Positions 59,001-64,000 of a DNA stretch of 64,000 nt are shown here, one piece after another. Source of the DNA: Flavobacterium poyangense. Its GTDB lineage: Bacteria > Bacteroidota > Bacteroidia > Flavobacteriales > Flavobacteriaceae. Each line of letters opens with the position of its first letter. Within the stretch, counting starts at the first letter, position 1. Position numbers and translations under genes: made by a program. A model generated the notes under the pieces. The model had not been told where the DNA came from. It saw only the letters and a list, made by a program, of their open reading frames with translations, and did no database searches. The stretch lies in NCBI RefSeq assembly GCF_011751075.1, contig NZ_JAALLN010000008.1, positions 1-64,000 on the forward strand, in the 5' to 3' direction.

Positions 59001-62000
59001 TTGGGTCTTTTTCTGTGTTAAACTCAATAACCTATTTAAATTTATTTTTTCCGGTTGCAATGGCTCTTGTAAAATAGCAGCTCCTTTACCATGAATTAAG
59101 ATGACTCCGTTTTCTTTGGTATAAATCTCATAATTGTTATTTTTCGCATCTGACCCTATTTGGGTAAATACTTCTTTTTGAGCATTTAAAAAAAGAGGTT
59201 GCTGCCAAAAAATATCTTTAAGCCCCCATATTCGTTGTCCGGTAGCTTGTTCTAAAGCAACACTGGCTTGCTCTATATAAGCGACTCCTGCCAAAACTTT
59301 ATGACCATCGACTATATGATCCTTATAAACGATCTCCTGCCCTGAATACTCGCTCACATATAAGTGTCCATCTGATGTAGAAGCAGTACGATGCACCAAT
59401 GGATGTAATTGATCTCTAACCGCTTCTAAGCTCCATTTTGTTGTTACATTCTGCTTTACAGGTTCTACCCAATAGCTGTCTTTTTCGAAGGCATAAGTTG
59501 GCAATTGCACTTTTCTAATCTGTTCTTTCTCATATAGAAGTTTCCAATCTATTTCTAGTCCTGAAATCCATGCTTTTGCCAGAGTAGTGTAGTTCTTTTT
59601 TAGGATAGCTGTATTTATTTCTTCTTGTGCTATAGATGCAGTAGGTCCTTTTCTTTTTTCCACTGTTCCTCTTAACACTTCATGATTTGATGTCTCAAGA
59701 AATTCAGACAGCTGATTTATGATTGCTTCTTTAGAATTCCCTATAACTGCCAATCGCTCTTGCATAGCATCTCTCCCTAATTGTAAGGTATAGGCAATTG
59801 CTCTTAAAGATTCTTTAGATTCTTTAAGATAGTCTGCCATTTGCTTTACCTGAGCTGTAAGACTGTATGCTGTTTTGGCAGAAAGTACTATCAATTGTTC
59901 AATACCATCAGCTGTAATTTTATCGGCTTTGGATTCCGGGTATTCTTCTAACACCAAATGAGCATTGGTCCCGCTAAAACCAAAACTGCTTACAACCGCC
60001 CGTCTTAGATGTTCGGTGTTATTTTGCCAGGGTTTGAATGTTGTATTAATATAAAATGGGGACTTTTCTAAAGATATTTCATCATTAAGTTGCTCGAAAT
60101 GCAAGCTGGGTACCAGCTGTTTATTCTTAAGCATGAGTATTGTCTTAATGACTCCTGAAACTCCTGCAGCCTCAGCTGCATGACCAATATTCGTTTTTAC
60201 GGATCCTAATGCACAACTATTATCTAATGCTGATTTTGCACCGAAACTCATTTTTAATGCTTCAATTTCTATAGGATCCCCTAACTTAGTTCCGGTACCG
60301 TGTGTCTCTACGTACTTAATAGTCGCAGGATCTATATTGTAATGTTTGTAAATACGTTGTTGTAGTACAGCTTGTGCTGCCCCGTTAGGTGCTGTGATTC
60401 CGTTGGTTTTACCATCCTGATTGATGCCACTGCCTTTAATTACGGCATGTATATGGTCCCCGTCTTTTATAGCAGCATCCAGTCTTTTTAAGAATAGTAC
60501 GCCCACTCCCTCTGAAGAAACAATACCATCTCCTTTATTGTCAAAAGTTTTGCATTTTCCGTCCTTAGAAGCCATGCCTACCTGACTTGTCCAAATGTGC
60601 AGTAACGGAGTACACATTAATTTTACGCCGCCTGCAAGAGCCATATCTGTCTCACCCGACACGATACTTTGATAAGCTCTGTCAATAGCTACTAAAGAAG
60701 AAGAACATGCGGTATCTAAGGTTAAAGCAGGCCCTTTTAAATTCAATAAAAAAGCAATTCTTCCTGCTAATATCGCCTGAGAATTTCCCATAAAAGCAAA
60801 TCCCTCTTTTTCAGATTGATCCTGAGCCAATAATTGTTGATAATCACCTGAACTTGCTCCTACAAAAACGCCTACATTCTGTTTATCGATTGCTTTTGAT
60901 GTATAACCCGCATCTTCTATAGTTCTCCAACATTCCTGCAAAAATAAACGATGCTGAGGATCCATTACTTCTGCCTCCCGAGGTGATATTCCAAAAAATA
61001 AAGAATCGAATTTATCTTTATCTTTTATAAAACCTGCCCATTTGCTATACGATTTTTTTTGCTGCTTTGGATCTTCATTGTACCAATCGATATCTTGCCA
61101 TTGCTCTGAATCTATTTCGGTAACAGAATCGATACCATGTTTCAAATTATCCCAAAACTCAATTGTGTTTTCTGCTCCGGGAAAACGACATGACATTCCG
61201 ATAATAGCTACATCAGTTGCTATAGGTTTATTAGAATTTGCGATATCTTCTTTTGATTCTTCAGCATTTGCTTTTCTTTCTTGCGATACAGCTAATTGTC
61301 TCTGCTCAATTTTTCTAACTTCTAAGTTCTTAATAGTAATCAATTTACCCTGATCCGAAGTTATTTCTATTGAAAAAAGGAACATATCCTCAGCTGCTTC
61401 ATGGCAAATTATATGACAATCGTAGTGTACTTCTGTTTGTGCCAACGCATGTATATGAATAGCTTCAATACGATAAGGCAAATACATAACTCCATCAATT
61501 TTTCCCTGACGTTGCTGTATTGCGGCATATTGTATTGCAAATAACAATGCCCCATCTAACCATTGAGACACATAACTAACAGCTTTATTTTGTGGCTTTG
61601 TGACAGCAACAACTCCTTTCGCAAATTTCCCATTAATCTCAAGAGATTTTCTTACTTGAAAATAACTATCAGATAAAATGTCCTTAGTCCAATCTGTTAA
61701 AGCTTCCAGATTTAGCTTCGTTTCAAATTCCTTAGGTCTGTCAATTAAATCACCAATTAAAATAGTGTCCTCTGCAATAGTCCCTCTAACATAAACCTTC
61801 TGCGTTGTTTTGTTAACTATTGTAAATCGAATTATTCCTTCACCCACTTTTTTCAAATTCAGTAAGACCGGAACCACCTCATCTTTTTGGGCCATTAAAA
61901 CTTCCGAGATACGCAATTGTTTTAGTGATATACTTTTTCTTCCTAATTGCTCTCTAAAAAAACTGTACAGCAACTCAACATAGGCATCTGTTGGCAAGAT

Positions 62001-64000
62001 GTATTCATTAAATACTTTGTGGTCTTTTAAACTTGGGGTATTTGTTACGCTTAAATGATATTCAATACTAGATTCACCCTCTTTCTCTATATTACCGATA
62101 ATAACAACTGGCACAAAAAAAGAATTAATCGTTTTACTTTCTTCTTCTTGTCTGCTATTTTTAACGGAATAATTCGAAATCAAATACGCATGCAAATCGG
62201 ATACGGTTGGATAACTGTATAATAAAGAAGTGGCGCATTGTATCCCAAATTCTTTGTTTATTTTCTTTACGAATTCTATTCCTAAAATAGAATCTAAACC
62301 CAATGAAACAAAAGTATCTGTGGTCGAAACTTCTTCGCTTTCTAAATATAAAAGCGCAGCCAGAATATTTTTTAGTTCTCCTTCTTCAAACGCATTTATG
62401 ATTTCCTGATCAACGTCTTGTACAAATGATTTTTTTGTTTCATTTGTTTCTGTTGCTTCTGTTGCTTCAAGACTTACTGTTATATAATCGCTTAATTCTA
62501 CTAAACACGGATAGCTGTAAATTTGTGATGTAGGCATTGAAAGCTGCCATTTTTTATTGATTTTCTTCACCAATTCTACTCCCAAAATAGAATCTAATCC
62601 TAATGTTACAAAAGTTTGTGTGTCACTTATTTCGGATTCTTCCAAATACAGTAATTCGGATATCAAGGTTAACAATTCCTTCTGAATAGTAGCATGTTGG
62701 CTTACAGGATGGTCTTTTACTTCGCAGTTTTTATCGCTTTCTTTGCTTGCTAAAACTGTATCGCTTTCTACGGCTATTAAAACCGGATTACTATTGTCCG
62801 CAATTTGTAAATATGCTGCTAACTCTTTTAAAGTAGGATGGCTATACAGTTGTGTCGTAGCAAAATCAATATTCCACTGTTTTCTGATTTTCTTGGTAAA
62901 TTCAACTCCCAAAATAGAGTCCAGACCTAATTCTGCAAAAGTTTGTTCGGACTCTAATTCGTCCGTTGTCACATATAATAAATCACATAAAAGTTCTTTT
63001 AACACACTTTCATAATCCTTATTTATAGGGGCAATCGATATCTCTTCAATCCCCTTTTTATTGGTTATCAGCTTATCACCAAAACTTTCAATCGGCCGAA
63101 GCTTGATCTTAGTAAAGCTCTCTTTTTTAGTATCAATACCGGATTCATTTATCTTAAGTGCATTTGCTAACTCTTTTACTGAAGGATAACTATACAATTT
63201 TGATGTATTGAGTGTGATCCCTAAAGTTTTGTTTATTCTTTTTACAAATTCAACTCCTAAAATAGAATCCAGACCTAAGGCCACAAACGTTTGATCTATA
63301 CTTATTTCTTCCTGTTCCAGATATAATAAATCTCCCAGTATTTGAGACAATACCAACTCGGTATCTTCCCCATTTTCTCCCTGATAAGGAGCTACTGACA
63401 GCACTTCTTTCTCAACAGCAGCTATCTGATTTAGAGGCACAAGCTTAATTTTTTCTACTGCAATAATCGGTTCTATAGCTGTCACTGTTTTATCCTGAAC
63501 AGCGGCAATAGTCACATTTTCAGGCTTTTCAACATCGTTCATTGAACCGGTTAGTTTTTCTTTTATTTCAATTTTTTTCCCAATCCAAAACCTTTTTTTA
63601 GCAAATTGATAGGTTGGCAAAGCTATTTTTGAAATTTGCCCCTTATCATATAGTTGCTCCCATTTTACAATCCCTCCTTTACTCCAGAACATAGCCAGAG
63701 CCTCAAAATTTTGCTCCTCTATATACTGTTCAGATACAGACTCCTCTTTATGAATATCTTTGTATTGCTTCGTATTTTCTAAATAATACAATAGTGATGC
63801 TTTCTTTTCTTTCAAAAGAAAACTTCCCAGCTTATTTAGTAAATCACTATGATCTTTATAAGTAAATGCTAATCGCTCAGCAAATTCTTCTTTGGTTGTT
63901 TGTAAGGTGTACGCAAAAGAAGCTAATGGAATTGTTTCCTGTTTTTGTATCCAGTGATGTATTTCCTGAGCACATCTTTCCAGACTTTCCTGATTTAAGG
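53004..64000 (-). CDS. Trans-AT PKS (N-terminus off-window): 4xACP-DH', KS1-DH-KR-ACP, KS2-DH-KR
   Basis: The frame stays open to the window edge. Bases 64000-63816 encode a post-KS linker (LASFAYTLQTTKEEFAERLA), so a KS (KS0) lies upstream; TTG 63815 is not a real start. Then come four tandem ACPs (serine codons near 63265, 62916, 62590 and 62290); a DH-like domain (62140-61270) with His in DHKVFNEYILP and LDGALL; KS1 (61215-59940, Cys near 60706); DH (59410-58600; HIVDGHKVLA); KR (Tyr near 57650); ACP (serine near 57230); KS2 (56980-55690, Cys near 56470); DH (55150-54400; HKVNGINVLP); KR of the YxxxC subtype ending at the stop codon. KS2-DH-KR has no ACP of its own and must be completed by cMT-ACP of the next protein. 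The ACP run is the likely target of the beta-branching cassette. Confidence 0.95.
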   Translation of the reverse strand, partial: LNQESLERCAQEIHHWIQKQETIPLASFAYTLQTTKEEFAERLAFTYKDHSDLLNKLGSFLLKEKKASLLYYLENTKQYKDIHKEESVSEQYIEEQNFEALAMFWSKGGIVKWEQLYDKGQISKIALPTYQFAKKRFWIGKKIEIKEKLTGSMNDVEKPENVTIAAVQDKTVTAIEPIIAVEKIKLVPLNQIAAVEKEVLSVAPYQGENGEDTELVLSQILGDLLYLEQEEISIDQTFVALGLDSILGVEFVKRINKTLGITLNTSKLYSYPSVKELANALKINESGIDTKKESFTKIKLRPIESFGDKLITNKKGIEEISIAPINKDYESVLKELLCDLLYVTTDELESEQTFAELGLDSILGVEFTKKIRKQWNIDFATTQLYSHPTLKELAAYLQIADNSNPVLIAVESDTVLASKESDKNCEVKDHPVSQHATIQKELLTLISELLYLEESEISDTQTFVTLGLDSILGVELVKKINKKWQLSMPTSQIYSYPCLVELSDYITVSLEATEATETNETKKSFVQDVDQEIINAFEEGELKNILAALLYLESEEVSTTDTFVSLGLDSILGIEFVKKINKEFGIQCATSLLYSYPTVSDLHAYLISNYSVKNSRQEEESKTINSFFVPVVIIGNIEKEGESSIEYHLSVTNTPSLKDHKVFNEYILPTDAYVELLYSFFREQLGRKSISLKQLRISEVLMAQKDEVVPVLLNLKKVGEGIIRFTIVNKTTQKVYVRGTIAEDTILIGDLIDRPKEFETKLNLEALTDWTKDILSDSYFQVRKSLEINGKFAKGVVAVTKPQNKAVSYVSQWLDGALLFAIQYAAIQQRQGKIDGVMYLPYRIEAIHIHALAQTEVHYDCHIICHEAAEDMFLFSIEITSDQGKLITIKNLEVRKIEQRQLAVSQERKANAEESKEDIANSNKPIATDVAIIGMSCRFPGAENTIEFWDNLKHGIDSVTEIDSEQWQDIDWYNEDPKQQKKSYSKWAGFIKDKDKFDSLFFGISPREAEVMDPQHRLFLQECWRTIEDAGYTSKAIDKQNVGVFVGASSGDYQQLLAQDQSEKEGFAFMGNSQAILAGRIAFLLNLKGPALTLDTACSSSLVAIDRAYQSIVSGETDMALAGGVKLMCTPLLHIWTSQVGMASKDGKCKTFDNKGDGIVSSEGVGVLFLKRLDAAIKDGDHIHAVIKGSGINQDGKTNGITAPNGAAQAVLQQRIYKHYNIDPATIKYVETHGTGTKLGDPIEIEALKMSFGAKSALDNSCALGSVKTNIGHAAEAAGVSGVIKTILMLKNKQLVPSLHFEQLNDEISLEKSPFYINTTFKPWQNNTEHLRRAVVSSFGFSGTNAHLVLEEYPESKADKITADGIEQLIVLSAKTAYSLTAQVKQMADYLKESKESLRAIAYTLQLGRDAMQERLAVIGNSKEAIINQLSEFLETSNHEVLRGTVEKRKGPTASIAQEEINTAILKKNYTTLAKAWISGLEIDWKLLYEKEQIRKVQLPTYAFEKDSYWVEPVKQNVTTKWSLEAVRDQLHPLVHRTASTSDGHLYVSEYSGQEIVYKDHIVDGHKVLAGVAYIEQASVALEQATGQRIWGLKDIFWQQPLFLNAQKEVFTQIGSDAKNNNYEIYTKENGVILIHGKGAAILQEPLQPEKINLNRLLSLTQKKTQGEEFYAFLKAKGFDLGASFRGIQEQYSTPEFSVSRIQLPLQAGYKMQPGALDSALQNALGWIMIEGVVQQALPFSMKTCYRFADQLPEIFWSYARKSQLNETTRKVQEYDVDILDEQGNVLVQFLQCVFLPVKDKKVKESDSMPGIQKVAWQKVPYLKNCDSVYEHTIVYLIGGNPILADAIRNFYEAEIQSIAIENEISTYIQIFEDVKRRLHTKGKTQLIVLGSEEEYEQYGFLSGMFKTLALEHFNFEGKVIAIEDFSIHNIHEIAELLNKERFNNAVEVKYTSLERLEKKSTTFTGTKQQDSLIKTSGVYVLVGGAGEIGRTVCDYILETFDTKVILLGRSEALKKRVPAGAYYYQCDSTDALSVAKVFKEIRQQFVAINGIMYLAGITADGYAKNKSTAAAAKVLEVKIEGIRNIDKETKYDALDFMVFFSSIAAIYGNIGQIDYAAANAFLDDYARYRENQRSIGNRHGITKSINWPLWKNGGMQINADTEAFLQKKWGMQAMPDEEGIKALKQILNSDCVQASVIYKVSSENNITKVENTPNSNRISRKTLLENLTQLAAKLVKMNPLKVISHVELGDYGFDSILYTQFCNEINALYGLDITPTLFFNYPTLDDLTAHLESNYALSMEGGQQFNEENENIAAATIQEEEKNAGSDRYSGKAEQRKQVAIVGMSGRFPGAENVDQLWEHLRNKEDLITEVPESRWDWRKYYGDPQQKENTTLCKWGGFLDGIDEFDPLFFNISPIEAELMDPQQRLVLQEVYHALEDAAIAIHTIKGTDTGVFIGVSSSDYSTLLKEQTNQTGMAQFATGSAHSVLVNRLSYIFDLHGPSEPIDTACSSSLIAIHRAAEHIRNGHGTMAIAGGVNAILSPELTLSFSQAGMLSKDGRCKTFDQTANGYVRGEGVGILILKDLDQAIEDKNPIYGILKGSAENHGGKANTLTSPNPKAQQNLLIKAYKTAGIDPRAVSYIEAHGTGTPLGDPIETEGLKLAFETLYKDSESSYGQQEHCAIGSIKTNIGHLEAAAGVAGAIKVLMAMKNNKIPGNPLLFQPNHYLKLENTPFYLQKDTTDWEVTKGQRKIAGVSSFGFGGANAHIIIEEYKEDKPVNHFSEAIPVCVLSAKDADGLNRLAKLMTDYLSTTSDDAFQEVLYTLQSGREAMEYRLAFVVNNRKGCINRLNEFLEANDTIPHMHIGNNEDTISSADKEELHDSISNWSINKDAATIAKLWSKGANIDWKLLYENKTPQKIHLPTYPFKKDRYWFVATRNLNETGAKSCEKEHPLVEKMVNETTYESVFSGTEPIFASHKVNGINVLPGAAQIEWIREVGNRYKKQAVTRITDVVFREPIQENDNKLVEVVVALEETKEGLTYNFRKKSDPTSIYSNGIIQYDLLPVTKAVTIDHIALRLPNSLSKQEYYKLLDDKGITYGKHFQGIQEIMYSDKEVLTQIYLAETEEKYMLSPFLLDSAVQTVMGLSFGFDKKNPTKLPFRVKEVRIYKKLPQQFWSYAKKIEPTNGEALPTYDVDLINENGEILVQFEGFVALNIKTTPIAEQQPCSIEDLMYVSEWKREALFRQEETPSGNALIISYKNNNSKIANELRAYLMHKNIAIFYSDDSSEIPEEITDVYIVHDAPAAHTSSILETFWESNELEVFKQLKKLLSSPYAHKDLNITVLSDRTQKVLAGDKVQCHGSGILGLMSSLAKEQSNWNVRIIDVDASNKITPSDIMQLLKIPYDPNGEIIAYRNQNTYIRDLYPLETQPITSKFKKGGVYVILGGAGGIGKVTSAYLAEKYQAQIIWLGRSPENETILKAQEEIAQWGPKPVYIQCNAILENEVKGAYHKIKQIFKNINGVFHSALVLRDSLIHQMDESTFVEVFESKATSSHYLIDVFARESLDFICFYSSMQSQVNALGQANYAAACMYKDSFAYTVQQKFNIPVQIINWGYWGSVGVVASDGYRNKMEQLGIGSIEADEGMAILEEVIAQEHQQVIAAKFI
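62175..63375 (-). repeat. Four tandem ACP-coding repeats
   Basis: Four ACP domains follow one another with serine-to-serine spacing of about 349, 326 and 300 bases. Each has an LGLDSILG core and a similar downstream segment (YSYP or YSHP, then a KELA-like helix). The spacer before the first repeat and the one between the first two also share a KIKL-P pattern, suggesting that ACP plus linker was the duplicated unit. Tandem ACPs are common in trans-AT beta-branching modules, where they raise flux; four is a long run. Confidence 0.9.

Noticed and set aside
63813..63815. TTG as the start of the first PKS protein
   Set aside because: The frame is open to the window edge and encodes a normal post-KS linker upstream, so this is an internal codon.
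17997..64000. Search for integrated AT domains, NRPS modules, CRISPR arrays, transposases or phage genes within the cluster
   Set aside because: No AT, condensation, adenylation, transposase or direct-repeat array sequence was seen; long repeats here are the homologous PKS domains themselves.

Overview
The window comes from an AT-rich Bacteroidota genome, most likely of the flavobacterial type. Three things point there. The first bases are the reverse complement of the 5' end of 16S rRNA, and that gene is preceded by a textbook Bacteroidota promoter (TTG-N19-TAnnTTTG). The genes lack Shine-Dalgarno sequences. Almost the whole window is one biosynthetic gene cluster on the minus strand: a trans-acyltransferase (trans-AT) modular polyketide synthase with its accessory enzymes. 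Transcription runs from the right edge, where the cluster continues out of the window, down to about position 3,900.

Layout from left to right (all minus strand). 1-24 is the 5' tip of 16S rRNA and 196-225 its promoter. 583-2748 is an unrecognised 721-residue membrane-associated protein. 2858-3219 is a small, probably frameshifted gene. 3220-4034 is gene-poor. 4035-11,000 holds the trans-acting PKS enzymes: metallo-hydrolase, Sfp-type phosphopantetheinyl transferase, acyl hydrolase, and a complete beta-branching (HMG-CoA-synthase type) cassette of ECH2, ECH1, HCS, decarboxylating KS and donor ACP. 10,775-18,000 holds tailoring and loading genes: two paralogous flavin monooxygenases that flank an AT-enoylreductase fusion, a Rieske-P450 fusion, and a small alpha/beta-barrel-like protein. 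17,997-64,000 holds four giant PKS genes.

In biosynthetic order the PKS reads: [KS0, off-window]-ACP-ACP-ACP-ACP-DH'; KS1-DH-KR-ACP; KS2-DH-KR // cMT-ACP; KS3-DH-KR-ACP; KS4-DH-KR-ACP; KS5-DH-KR-ACP; KS6 // DH(dead)-KR-ACP; KS7-DH-KR-ACP; KS8-DH-KR // cMT-ACP-ER; KS9-DH-KR-ACP-TE (// marks a break between proteins). No module contains an AT; malonyl units would come from the AT of the AT-ER fusion. The predicted chain has a probable beta-branch near the start, two alpha-methyl positions, mostly unsaturated extension units with one retained beta-hydroxyl, and release by a terminal thioesterase. Two epoxidase-like flavoenzymes and a Rieske-P450 would then oxidise it. I cannot match this domain order to a named compound.

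The most notable points are: the Rieske-P450 fusion; a DH domain cut in two by a gene boundary and lacking both catalytic residues; a run of four ACPs whose beta-branching flag residue is Phe or Leu rather than Trp; an ER placed after the ACP; and evidence that module 6 is a relic of a methylating module that has lost its methyltransferase. No regulator, transporter, CRISPR array, tRNA or mobile element was recognised.
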